From assembly GCA_964636505.1 (NCBI GenBank), contig CAZWRY010000001.1:1-64000 (forward strand): DNA of 64,000 bases, given 5' to 3'. The notes beneath the pieces are model-generated. The model worked only from the letters and a program-made list of their open reading frames with translations, made no database searches and was not told where the DNA came from. Positions within the stretch are counted from its first letter, which is position 1. Every line of letters starts with the position of its first letter. Positions 51,160 through 60,308 of this stretch are shown piece after piece. The translations under genes were made by a program, and so were the position numbers. Source of the stretch: CAZSCF01 sp964636505 (GTDB lineage Bacteria; Patescibacteriota; Minisyncoccia; Moranbacterales; UBA2206).

Positions 51160-51267
51160 TTATCCAAAAAGAGGCGCGATAGTAAAAGCCAGCATGGCTA
51201 AAACCGCCAGCAAAGAAATTACCACCCAGATCTTGTACATCTTTTTGTTTCTTTTTTGAAAACTCAT
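51160..51267 (-). CDS. Small membrane protein, 35 residues
   Basis: ATG 51267 opens 35 codons: a basic N-terminus (MSFQKRNKKMYK) and one hydrophobic helix (IWVVISLLAVLAMLAFTIA). It lies directly behind a consensus promoter and ends 10 bases before the FtsB-like start, so it is likely the first gene of that operon. No family is known to me. Confidence 0.6.
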   Translation of the reverse strand: MSFQKRNKKMYKIWVVISLLAVLAMLAFTIAPLFG

Positions 51268-51276
51268 AACAAGTAA

Positions 51277-51305
51277 ATTATACCGGAAAATCGTTTTTTA
51301 GACAA
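51277..51305 (-). promoter_or_regulatory. Promoter of the FtsB/parvulin operon
   Basis: TTGTCT (51300-51305), exactly 17 bases, TATAAT (51277-51282). The ATG of the small gene is nine bases after the -10 box, so the leader is only about 2-3 bases. Confidence 0.75.
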
Positions 51306-51311
51306 CCTTGC

Positions 51312-53138
51312 TTAGCGTTTTAGAACAGCCAGATAAGCTTCGGAAGGAACTTGAACTTTTCCGATATTTTTCATTTTCTTTTTTCCTTTTTTTTGCTTAT
51401 CCAAAAGTTTATTTTTTCGAGTTACATCTCCCCCATAAAGACCCGAGGTCACATCTTTTCGGTAAGGCCGCACGGTTTCTCTGGCAATTATTTTTCCTCC
51501 CAAAGCAGCTTGAACCGGAATAACAAAGTTTTGGCGCGGAATGGCATCTTTAAGTTTTTCCACAATTCGTTTACCTTCGCTGAAAGCTCGGGATTTGGGT
51601 ACAATTCGCGCCAAGGCTTCCACCGCTTCTCCGGCCAATAAAATATCCAACCTTACCAAATCAGATTTTCTATAACCGATAATATCATAGCTCATAGAAG
51701 CATAGCCAGATGATATGCTTTTTAAATCATCGTGAAAATTAACGATAATATCCATGAGTGGAACCTCAAAAGTGAGGATTATTCTTTCTTGATCAATGTA
51801 TTCGGTGTTTACGTAACTGGATCTGAGTGAATTCATTAGCTCCATTATTGAACCGAGGTATGTCGCCGGCGTAATAATGTCCAGTTTCACATACGGCTCG
51901 TAAATTTCTTCAACAAAAGAAGGATCTGGCATTTGTGAAGCTGAATAAATTTTTGTAATTTCATTTCTATTTTTAAATTTCAATTCATACACAACGCTTG
52001 GAGTGGTAATGGTTGGAGAAAAATTAAATTCTCGTTCCAGACGTTCCTTGACGATTTCTAAATGCAAAAGCCCCAAAAAACCGCAACGAAATCCTTTGCC
52101 CAAAGCCAAGTTGCTTTCCGGTTCAAAAACAAAAGCCGCATCATTGAGTTTCAGCTTTTCCAAGGCGTCACGCATCAAATTATAGGTGTCGCCTTCCAGC
52201 GGATAAAGTCCGGCATAGACCATCGGCTTGACTTCTTTGTACCCTGGCAAACTGGATGTCAAATTTTTGCCGTTTTTCAATGTTATTGTATCGCCGACTC
52301 TGCAATGTTCAACGCTTTTTAAGCCTGTCGCGATATAGCCAATATCACCGGCAACCAAGATATCTGTCGGTGAAAGTCCCGGCTTGAAATATCCGACTTC
52401 CACAACTGCACTTTCTTCTTGGTTTTGCATCATTAATATCTCATCTTCTCTTTTGATTTGGCCATCAACAATACGGCTATAGGCCAAAACTCCTTTATAT
52501 GTATCGTATTTGGAATCAAAAATAAGCGCGCGTAAAGGTTTTTCTAAATCACCTTTGGGTGCGGGTACTTTTTCCACAATTGCTTGCAAAATATTTTCCA
52601 CTCCCAAACCGGTTTTGCCAGAGGCTTCCAAAATTTCATCCTCTTTGCATCCAAGAATATGAATAATTTCTTTTTTCGTTTTAGGAATATTCGCATTTGG
52701 CAAATCAACTTTATTCACAACTGGAATTATCTCCAAACCTTGCTCAATAGCTTGATACAAGTTAGAAAGAGTTTGTGCTTGTACGCCTTTTGTAGCATCT
52801 ACCAGAAGTACTGCGCCTTCTACTGCCGCTAATGATCTGGAAACTTCATAACCAAAATCAACATGCCCAGGAGTATCAATCAAATTGAGTATATATTCAT
52901 TATCTTCCCTCTCCTTCCCAAGGAGAGGGTTAGGGAGAGGTTTATAAACCATTCTTGCCGGCTGCAACTTTATTGTAATTCCCCTTTCTCTTTCCAGGTC
53001 CATTTGATCCAGAAGTTGTTCTTTCATTTTGCGTTTTTCTACGGTCCCGGTCATTTCTAAAAGCCGGTCAGCTAAAGTTGATTTCCCATGATCTATATGC
53101 GCAATTATGCAAAAATTTCGGATATTTTTCTGATCCAT
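51312..53138 (-). CDS. lepA: Elongation factor 4 (LepA)
   Basis: The 608-residue translational GTPase has AHIDHGKSTLADRLLE (G1), DTPGHVDF (G3), NKVD (G4) and the LepA-specific C-terminal KRMKNIGKVQ-type end (here KKMKNIGKVQVP). It back-translocates stalled ribosomes. Between residues about 64 and 79 it has an extra segment PLPNPLLGKERED, encoded by a palindromic repeat (52907-52929), before the normal YILNLIDTPG strand. Confidence 0.96.
   Translation of the reverse strand: MDQKNIRNFCIIAHIDHGKSTLADRLLEMTGTVEKRKMKEQLLDQMDLERERGITIKLQPARMVYKPLPNPLLGKEREDNEYILNLIDTPGHVDFGYEVSRSLAAVEGAVLLVDATKGVQAQTLSNLYQAIEQGLEIIPVVNKVDLPNANIPKTKKEIIHILGCKEDEILEASGKTGLGVENILQAIVEKVPAPKGDLEKPLRALIFDSKYDTYKGVLAYSRIVDGQIKREDEILMMQNQEESAVVEVGYFKPGLSPTDILVAGDIGYIATGLKSVEHCRVGDTITLKNGKNLTSSLPGYKEVKPMVYAGLYPLEGDTYNLMRDALEKLKLNDAAFVFEPESNLALGKGFRCGFLGLLHLEIVKERLEREFNFSPTITTPSVVYELKFKNRNEITKIYSASQMPDPSFVEEIYEPYVKLDIITPATYLGSIMELMNSLRSSYVNTEYIDQERIILTFEVPLMDIIVNFHDDLKSISSGYASMSYDIIGYRKSDLVRLDILLAGEAVEALARIVPKSRAFSEGKRIVEKLKDAIPRQNFVIPVQAALGGKIIARETVRPYRKDVTSGLYGGDVTRKNKLLDKQKKGKKKMKNIGKVQVPSEAYLAVLKR
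52907..52929. repeat. Palindromic repeat inside lepA
   Basis: CCCTCTCCTT and AAGGAGAGGG are perfect inverted copies with a 3-base loop, followed by TTAGGGAGAGG. This is the look of dispersed intergenic repeats known from many bacteria, here in frame within lepA. Confidence 0.8.
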
Positions 53139-53252
53139 ATAAAGTTCATTTTATATTAAAAAGGTTCTAAAATCAAGAAAACAGGCTAAGGATAAGGTTC
53201 CCTGCCCATTTTTTAATGATTTCATGATTCATAATTCGTTCTTCAGCATTGC

Positions 53253-54932
53253 CTAGACGCCGCTTACATCGCTTGTACCTTCAATAATAACTTTTTTGGC
53301 CTTGAATATTTTCTTGGTCAAAGAACGCTTAAAATTGAAAAATTCTTCTGACTTGAGAGCATAGCTAGCCAAAGAAAAAACAAAAATTCCAACTATTGCC
53401 GAAAGGGAAAGTTGGACAAATATTCCCAAAAAGGTATCAATATCAACCAGTGAGGCTACTTTGGTTTTTGCGAGCTGAATAGCTCCTCCGGCCAAAATCG
53501 CCGCCAGTGAAACCTTCGAAAAGGATATGGCAATGTTTTTTTCATCTAAATTTGTCGTCTTTCTGCGCAAAAAGAAGAATAGTAGAATCATTTGCAAAAT
53601 ACTGGCTGTTGAAAAAGCAATGGCCAAGCCAACAATCTGAAATTCTTTAATCAAAACAACTACTAAAATAATATTTACTGCTTCAGCCACCAAGGCAATA
53701 AAAAATGGATTTTTTGTATCATGTAACGCATAAAAAGCTCTGGCCAAAAGAGGGATAGTGCTCTGCGCAAAAAGACTCACCACAAAAATTCCCAAACATT
53801 CAAATGTAAGGATGGTATCTTCCCAATCAAATTTTCCGGAACCTAACACTACGCGGACAATTTGAGCGCGTAACATAAACATAAAAACACTCGTCGGTAC
53901 AACAAAAAATATTATTTGCCTAAAAGTGCTTGAAAAAGTTTCAACAAACTTATTCTTTTCTTCTTGTGCTGCCAAGCTTGAAAGAACAGGAAAAACGGCA
54001 ATTGCAAAAGAAACTCCGAATATTCCCAAAGCCACGCTTTGTAAGTTTTGGGCAAAATTGAAAATCGCCAGGCTCCCCCCCGCTAAAGTTGAAGCGAAAA
54101 TAGTGATTACAAAAAGATTTATTTGATTTATGGATATGCCCATTATCCTGGGAATCATCAGCGTAAAAATTTCTTTGATATGGCTATTTTTAAACGATTC
54201 AATAAAAATATTTTTGTATCTGAAGCCTAGATTTCTGACTGCCGGATATTGAATAAGCATATGCAAAGCCGCTCCGAAAACCACTCCCCAGGCTAATCCG
54301 ATCGGCCCCCAAAAATCCACGAAGAAAAAAATACCAAAAATAATCCCCAAATTATACATAATTGGCGCCAAAGAATAAATCACAAACCTTCTGAAAGATG
54401 TCAGTATCCCGCCAAAAATTCCGCTTATGCCGAGAAATAACGGACTCAAGAACATTATCCGGGTAAACATAGAGGCCATATCACTTTTTTCCGGAGAAAA
54501 TCCTGGTGTGATAAGCTTCATTAGTAACGGAGCAAATACGGCAAAAATGACCGAAAGAAGAACAATAAAAAATATACCGATATTCAAAACTCCATTCACT
54601 AATTTTTGAGCCTCTTCGTTATCTTTGATTCCTTCTTCCGTCTTTTCACCTCCTTCATTCTTTTTGGAGATTAAACTGGAAAAAACCGGAATAAAAGCTG
54701 CGCTTAATGCCCCCAGGACAATAAAATTATAAATTAAATCCGGAACACGGAAGGCCGCATAATAGACATCCATAGTGTCGCCCGCACCAAAACGAGAAGC
54801 CAACATTCTGTCTCTCAAAAGTCCGAGCAAGCGACTAGCCAAGCCGGACATGGTTATCACAAAAGCCGCCGAAATGATGGATTTTGACGGCTGAGAATTC
54901 CAAAAATTGTTGTTTAAAATCCTTTTTATCAA
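53253..54932 (-). CDS. murJ: Lipid II flippase MurJ (MviN)
   Basis: The 559-residue protein has about fourteen transmembrane helices and the MurJ start AAFVITMSGLASRLLGLLRD followed by ASRFGAGDTMDVYYAAFRVPD, with the conserved arginines in the first helices. It moves lipid II across the membrane for peptidoglycan synthesis. A charged loop of about 25 residues (about 90-112, EGGEKTEEGIKDNEEAQ) sits after helix 2 and is longer than usual. Confidence 0.92.
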   Translation of the reverse strand: MIKRILNNNFWNSQPSKSIISAAFVITMSGLASRLLGLLRDRMLASRFGAGDTMDVYYAAFRVPDLIYNFIVLGALSAAFIPVFSSLISKKNEGGEKTEEGIKDNEEAQKLVNGVLNIGIFFIVLLSVIFAVFAPLLMKLITPGFSPEKSDMASMFTRIMFLSPLFLGISGIFGGILTSFRRFVIYSLAPIMYNLGIIFGIFFFVDFWGPIGLAWGVVFGAALHMLIQYPAVRNLGFRYKNIFIESFKNSHIKEIFTLMIPRIMGISINQINLFVITIFASTLAGGSLAIFNFAQNLQSVALGIFGVSFAIAVFPVLSSLAAQEEKNKFVETFSSTFRQIIFFVVPTSVFMFMLRAQIVRVVLGSGKFDWEDTILTFECLGIFVVSLFAQSTIPLLARAFYALHDTKNPFFIALVAEAVNIILVVVLIKEFQIVGLAIAFSTASILQMILLFFFLRRKTTNLDEKNIAISFSKVSLAAILAGGAIQLAKTKVASLVDIDTFLGIFVQLSLSAIVGIFVFSLASYALKSEEFFNFKRSLTKKIFKAKKVIIEGTSDVSGV

Positions 54933-54956
54933 TTAATTGTCTTATCTTGATTATTC

Positions 54957-57752
54957 TTATTGAAAAACGGCTCCCATAAATTTATCTTTTTTTAAGTTCG
55001 TTTTATTCTTTATTTTTGTCTTTCCGTCCTCTCCGGGTTCACTAGTTGAGCCTTCTGGGTATCTCCAAATCAAGTCAAAATTTTGAGGATATGTAATGTC
55101 GGAAATGAAGTCGGATCCAGAGCTGCCGGATTGCTTTTGAACTAAAAGTGAATAAGAATCGGACGGTTTATTGTTTTCATTCAAGGAAATTTTAAAAGGC
55201 AACAAATAGGTATATTTTACCACAACTTCTTCTTTCGGGCTGACATAAACCCAATTGGCAAAAACTGTCTTATCGGCATCATCATAAATTCGAGTTCCGC
55301 TTTCCTCATCTATTTTTATTGAATTCTCTTCGGCTTCAACTTGGGAATCACGCTTGAATTTGAGAGCTGTGTAGTCCAAGGGAGGAGAATTAAACTCTCG
55401 CGTTTGACCTTCGGCCGAAATCAACTTGGATCCCCTGGGAACATAGACTCGCATATAATTGGCATTAACCTTATTGAACCACTCATAAGGCGTGTCTCCT
55501 CCATTATGTTTTCTGCTAATAGTCACGGAATCAACGATTGAACCGTCATCTTTAATTTCCGCTTTATGCTCAATTCTTTCTTCAATAACTCCGTCTGTCT
55601 TGTAGCCGTTAATATTGGAGTTAATAACACTCAAGTAATCCTTATCGGTAGACAAAATTTCTCCTGACCAACCTTCTTCGGATATTTTCTTTTCAATACC
55701 ATAGTTTCTGGAATAAAGCAACATTTGCTTTTCATTTAAGCTTTCCATTAGGATGTCCAGTGTTTTAACGACACTGGAAACTTTTTTGGAATTGAAAATC
55801 GCATCTAATATTTTAGGCGCCAAATCGGCTAAAATTTTCTTGGGTTGGTTCAACTCTTTATCATATTCAACCTCAACTTCATTTTGGACTTCCTTCAAAA
55901 AATTATCTTTATCAATGGTAACTTCATATTCCGGCATATCAATAGGCCCACTGACTTCTAGTAATTTTTCCATCACGTTCGGCGTCATGGTGATAATTCC
56001 GTCAACTGTCGGGCCGCCGGTTTTTTCATAAAACCAAATGGCTTTTTCGGCTGAAACCGGAAAATCCGGAAACCAGTTGCTGTCGTGCAAGCTCCAAGCT
56101 GCGCTAATCTTTTGGATCGGTTCTGGAGGAACAACCTTTTCTCTAAGCTGACCATCGGGATTGAATATTCCATCAATAAAAAAATTATTTATTCTTCCGT
56201 TAAAAATATCCATCACGCCATAACTGCCAATGAATCCGCCGGTAGCTCTCATTTCCTGATTATTTTGAAATAAAAACAAATATTTACGCGGACCGTTGCC
56301 GCCTAAAATATCTGAAAAAATTTGTCCGTTATCCACAAAGCCCTTCACGAAGGTTTCCATCTGCGGCAATTTGTTTTTCAATCCTACAAATTGAGCTCTT
56401 TGTTCTTCCGGAATATCCTCCACATTGACTTTTTCCAGATCTTTTCGGGTTTTCTTTAAGAGATTTAGAATTTCTTGAGAATTCTTATTGGAATCCTGGA
56501 ATATTTTCAAGAAAGAAACAGACTCGTCGCCTGCGTTATTTTCCAGAGGATTTTTTATTTGCTCTAAAACCTTCATCACATTTCCTGATAAGATTCCGAT
56601 GTGAGAAATATTTTTTCCGGCTTCGGCCAGATACTTACCCGAAGAAAGCTTGGAAATATATGGGAAAAAGCGTGAGCCTTCAACCAGGATGCCGCCCAAA
56701 TCACTAAGCTCCTGGGAAATGTTATCAAAATTTTCATAAGCCTCTCCAAATTGAAAAGAAGAATCTTGAAAATTACTTTGCATAATCCCATCTTTAGCCT
56801 GCATCAAATTGGCATAGGCCACTTGACTCGTACCCAAAACAGATTCTTTAACTTCCAGGCTTCTTTTGAAAAAACCGATCCCAAAAACCACCAAAAAAAT
56901 AAAGCTGGAAATGGCTGCAAAAGCAAAAAGAGGTTTCCGAGGTCTGAAATCATCAGACACCCCTGAAAATTCCGATAATTTGGGCAATGAAAATATTTTT
57001 GTTTCTGACAGCCGGTCTTTAAACTCCGATAAAAATTCCTTCCAGGAAAATTCGTTTTCATTTTCAGTTATCAATATGTCTTCTTCACCACCAAAATCAA
57101 CCTCTTTATATCTTCCGTCTTTTAATAAATCTTCTCCCCTGTTTTTTTCAAGCAAAATATCCGCCTGAATTTCCAAAAGATCCTTTGGAGAATAGTTAGT
57201 TCGGCAAACTGTCGGCATTTCCTCAGCATCATAAAGAATGTCCAGTTTAAATTTTTTATTTTCTCTTTTTTGCTTTTCCGCTTCTTCCCTCCGCAACTCA
57301 ATTCTTTTTTGTCTTATTTTTTTCTCCCACGCCTCTTGCCTTTTGGCCTCATCTTGCCACCAATTATTTTTCAATTCTTTTTGGATTTGTTGCTTGAAAC
57401 TTTCTTTGTTTTCTTTTTTCAAACAAACCCTCAAACATTGGTCTTTTTCATTGAATTTCTTTACATCATAAATATTGGGATTGGCTTCTGTTTTTATTTT
57501 TGGTAAAGCTTCTTTCTTTTTCGGATGAGCAATTATAACAGTTTTTTCTGTCCCTGTTTTTACATCCCAAATATTAGGCTTGGCTTCCAATTTTTTATCA
57601 AATAGAAGGTCTTTCTTTTGAATTTTATCTGGCTTGGTTCTAAATATTTTTCTTGCTCCAACTTTCTTTATTTTTTCCAAATCTAAATCACCGGTTTCAT
57701 TTACCGGACGCACATCAAACATCTGCGGAATTACTCTATTTTTCTTTTCCAT
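54957..57752 (-). CDS. Large DUF4012 protein with cytoplasmic repeat-bearing N-terminus
   Basis: The 931-residue protein has three parts. The first about 250 residues are charged and include three similar units (PQMFDVRPVNE, PNIWDVKTG, PNIYDVKKFNE) and a coiled coil. A transmembrane helix lies near 280-300. The rest is a coiled linker and the DUF4012 domain with YLFLFQNNQEMRATGGFIGS and LHDSNWFPDFP. It is about twice the size of the other two copies (26034, 39713), so the N-terminal part may connect the extracellular domain to a cytoplasmic partner. It overlaps the next gene by 17 bases. Confidence 0.82.
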   Translation of the reverse strand: MEKKNRVIPQMFDVRPVNETGDLDLEKIKKVGARKIFRTKPDKIQKKDLLFDKKLEAKPNIWDVKTGTEKTVIIAHPKKKEALPKIKTEANPNIYDVKKFNEKDQCLRVCLKKENKESFKQQIQKELKNNWWQDEAKRQEAWEKKIRQKRIELRREEAEKQKRENKKFKLDILYDAEEMPTVCRTNYSPKDLLEIQADILLEKNRGEDLLKDGRYKEVDFGGEEDILITENENEFSWKEFLSEFKDRLSETKIFSLPKLSEFSGVSDDFRPRKPLFAFAAISSFIFLVVFGIGFFKRSLEVKESVLGTSQVAYANLMQAKDGIMQSNFQDSSFQFGEAYENFDNISQELSDLGGILVEGSRFFPYISKLSSGKYLAEAGKNISHIGILSGNVMKVLEQIKNPLENNAGDESVSFLKIFQDSNKNSQEILNLLKKTRKDLEKVNVEDIPEEQRAQFVGLKNKLPQMETFVKGFVDNGQIFSDILGGNGPRKYLFLFQNNQEMRATGGFIGSYGVMDIFNGRINNFFIDGIFNPDGQLREKVVPPEPIQKISAAWSLHDSNWFPDFPVSAEKAIWFYEKTGGPTVDGIITMTPNVMEKLLEVSGPIDMPEYEVTIDKDNFLKEVQNEVEVEYDKELNQPKKILADLAPKILDAIFNSKKVSSVVKTLDILMESLNEKQMLLYSRNYGIEKKISEEGWSGEILSTDKDYLSVINSNINGYKTDGVIEERIEHKAEIKDDGSIVDSVTISRKHNGGDTPYEWFNKVNANYMRVYVPRGSKLISAEGQTREFNSPPLDYTALKFKRDSQVEAEENSIKIDEESGTRIYDDADKTVFANWVYVSPKEEVVVKYTYLLPFKISLNENNKPSDSYSLLVQKQSGSSGSDFISDITYPQNFDLIWRYPEGSTSEPGEDGKTKIKNKTNLKKDKFMGAVFQ

Positions 57753-58866
57753 TGATTTCCTGATATATTTTTTGTGTTTTTCTGGCCATTTCCTCCCAAC
57801 TATATTTTTTAACTTGCCTATAACCTTTTGCTATCAATTCTTGCCTTAGGTTTTTATTATTCAAAATTTTCAAAATAGCCTCACTTATGCTTTTAACATT
57901 TCCGCCGTCAAAATACAGCGCACTATCGCCCAAAATTTCCAAAGCGCATTCATGATTAGAACAAAGCACAGGAACACCTTCTGCCATCGCTTCCAGCGGC
58001 GGCAATTCAAAACCCTCATAAAGCGAAGGACGGATATAGGCCGTGGCATTTTTAAGCAATATGTTCATCTCGTTATCCGGCACAAAGCCGGCGAAAACAA
58101 CATTGCCTACTCCATTTTCAGCCGCAAAATTTTTAAGTCGCTTATAGAAATAATCTTCGCCACCGACAAAAACCAGTCCGATTCCCGATTCTGAAATTTC
58201 CTTAAACGCTAAAACCAAACGTTCCGGATTCTTGTGCGGATAAACGTTTCCAATGTATATGATATACGGTTTTATTATACCATAAAAATCCAGAGCACCC
58301 TTTTCCTTTTCAAAATATTTATTCACTGGCTTATCACAGGCCTCATAGGTAACGGAAATTTTATCTTCCGGTATATTTTTATAGACACTCGAAATGTCTT
58401 TTTTAGTAAAATCCGATACGGTTATTATTTTTTCCGCTCTATTTATTGCCGCTTTAATGACCACTTTGTAAGCCAAAAACTTTAGCCAATATAAAATTGG
58501 ACTAAGAGTGGAGCTTCTCACTGTTGGAAAATGAAGCAAAATCAAATCGTGAATAGTCAGTATAATTTTTTTCCTGTAAGCAAAGGGTACATTAAAATGC
58601 GGGAAATGCACAAAATCAAATTTATATTTTCTAAGTAGTCTGGGAAAAAATAACTGTTCGGAAAAAGAATACCAAGGATAATCCGCTAGTACTTTTTGAA
58701 AGTTTTTGTTTTTAGGTTGGTATTCGTCAAAATTTTCTAGGCGTAAAAAAACCACATACTGATTGCTCTGATCAATTTTTTCTAAATTTTCTATTAATTT
58801 TTGCGTGTAGCGCCCCAGTCCTTTGCCAATAGAACCATAAAAGCGAGCATCAATTCCGATGTACAT
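57736..58866 (-). CDS. Family 4 glycosyltransferase
   Basis: The 376-residue enzyme starts MYIGIDARFYGSIGKGLGRY, the usual start of this GT4 subgroup; ATG 58884 is an alternative. Motifs: ILTIHDLILLHFP, VSDFTKKDIS, IGNVYPHKNPERLV and the donor EX7E region YIRPSLYEGFELPPLEAMA. Its stop overlaps the start of the DUF4012 gene. Confidence 0.9.
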   Translation of the reverse strand: MYIGIDARFYGSIGKGLGRYTQKLIENLEKIDQSNQYVVFLRLENFDEYQPKNKNFQKVLADYPWYSFSEQLFFPRLLRKYKFDFVHFPHFNVPFAYRKKIILTIHDLILLHFPTVRSSTLSPILYWLKFLAYKVVIKAAINRAEKIITVSDFTKKDISSVYKNIPEDKISVTYEACDKPVNKYFEKEKGALDFYGIIKPYIIYIGNVYPHKNPERLVLAFKEISESGIGLVFVGGEDYFYKRLKNFAAENGVGNVVFAGFVPDNEMNILLKNATAYIRPSLYEGFELPPLEAMAEGVPVLCSNHECALEILGDSALYFDGGNVKSISEAILKILNNKNLRQELIAKGYRQVKKYSWEEMARKTQKIYQEINGKEK

Positions 58867-58897
58867 ATGGCTTGATTTTATCATTTTTTTGACATTT

Positions 58898-58935
58898 AAA
58901 AAAGCAGCGCTCTTTGCAAGCATGCTGCTAAAAAA
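58898..58935 (-). terminator. Terminator between two GT4 genes
   Basis: AGCAGC (58903-58908) pairs with GCTGCT (58924-58929); on the minus strand a T-run of six follows. It lies just after the 58955 gene stop. Confidence 0.7.
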
Positions 58936-58954
58936 CAATTTTTATATTTTAATT

Positions 58955-60121
58955 TTATTTACCACCTAAAACTTTCAAAAATTCTTGTGCGGTTTTGTTC
59001 CAACTAAATTTTTGAGCTTGTTTTAGGCCTTTTTCTATCATTTTTTTTCTAAATTCAGAATTTGTGAGAATTTCCTTCATAACCTCAAAGATTTCGTTAG
59101 GCTTATTGGGATCAATAAGAATTCCGCCGCTACCCACAACCTCCGGTAAAGAAGAAGAATGAGAAACAATCACCGGAACGCCTGAGCTCATCGCTTCTAG
59201 AGGCGGGAAGCCAAAGCCTTCAAAAAAAGAAGGATAAATAAAAAGAGAAGCTAAATTATAGACATATTCTTTATCCACATCTTCAACAAAATCAATGACC
59301 TGAATATTGTCTTTGTTTTTTGATTTTTTTATTTCTGCAAATATTTTTTTACTAAGCCATCCTGAAGATCCGGCTATTACTAACTTGTAATCGGCCAGGC
59401 CTTTTAAATTCTCATAACTGGCAAATTTCTGCAATTTGTTATAGGCGCGGATAATTCCAATAATGTTTTTCCTTGGCTCAATTGTACCCAAATACAAAAT
59501 AAACTTATAAGGCAATTTATATTTTTGCTTAACTTCTAAGAGTTTTCCGTCATTACGATCGATTACCCTGAATTTTTCCGAAATTCCACTGGGAATTACT
59601 TCTATTTTTTGAGGATCTATTCCGTAAACGGAGCAAAGATCGCTTTTTGTTGACATGGAAACGGTAATTATTTTTTTTGATTTTTGGGCGATTTTTTTCG
59701 CGTTAACAAAAACATGCCAGAGACGCCTTTTCCAAGAAAATGTTTCCGGATATCTTTCAAAAGAAAGATCATGGAAAGTTGTAATTAATTTAGTATTCTT
59801 GCCGGCAGATCCGAAAATTATGTTTGGCATAAATAAAAAATCCACTCCGCCGAGCATTTTATCAATCTTGGGCCAATCTAAATACCAGTATAAAAAATTA
59901 AGAAGCTTATTTGGATAATTGAATTTTTTCATTGAAACACGGGAAAATTTCTTGAGCCACGCAAAATCCGCTTCGGGCCTAGAAAAGGAATTAAAAAAAA
60001 GAATATATTTATTCTTTTTATCAATTTCAAAAAGATGCTTCAAAAAATTAAGAGTATATTCTTCTACTCCTGTTTTCCTCCCTTCTGCCAGACATCTTGC
60101 ATCAATGCCAATCTTTGCCAT
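58955..60121 (-). CDS. Family 4 glycosyltransferase
   Basis: The 388-residue enzyme starts MAKIGIDARCLAEGRKTGVE and shows TTFHDLSFERYPETFSW, VSMSTKSDLCS, LGTIEPRKNIIGII and YPSFFEGFGFPPLEAMSSG. It is a close relative in layout of the next gene, probably acting on the same glycan. Confidence 0.9.
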   Translation of the reverse strand: MAKIGIDARCLAEGRKTGVEEYTLNFLKHLFEIDKKNKYILFFNSFSRPEADFAWLKKFSRVSMKKFNYPNKLLNFLYWYLDWPKIDKMLGGVDFLFMPNIIFGSAGKNTKLITTFHDLSFERYPETFSWKRRLWHVFVNAKKIAQKSKKIITVSMSTKSDLCSVYGIDPQKIEVIPSGISEKFRVIDRNDGKLLEVKQKYKLPYKFILYLGTIEPRKNIIGIIRAYNKLQKFASYENLKGLADYKLVIAGSSGWLSKKIFAEIKKSKNKDNIQVIDFVEDVDKEYVYNLASLFIYPSFFEGFGFPPLEAMSSGVPVIVSHSSSLPEVVGSGGILIDPNKPNEIFEVMKEILTNSEFRKKMIEKGLKQAQKFSWNKTAQEFLKVLGGK

Positions 60122-60159
60122 ATTTGTCTACGAGGTACGAGTAGCTACAAATATGAGCA

Positions 60160-60291
60160 TCCCGCACCAATTTTCTGTACTCAATTTTCTTATATATTAA
60201 TTAAAGCCACCGGCCTGCCTGCCGGTAGGCAGGCGACTCCATGCATCCAAAAGTCCGTAAGTCAATATTTTTCTTTGAAACTGGTGCGTGA
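60160..60291. repeat. Imperfect hairpin with GTGCG-type ends
   Basis: CCCGCACCAATTTTC (60161-60175) and GAAACTGGTGCGTGA (60277-60291) are imperfect inverted arms. The interior contains copy B of the CCTGCC...GGCAGG palindrome (60213-60233). It occupies most of the spacer 60122-60308. Confidence 0.65.
60213..60233. repeat. Palindromic repeat copy B
   Basis: The 21 bases are the exact reverse complement of 34340-34360. Confidence 0.85.
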
Positions 60292-60308
60292 AGCCATATT
60301 CATTGTTT

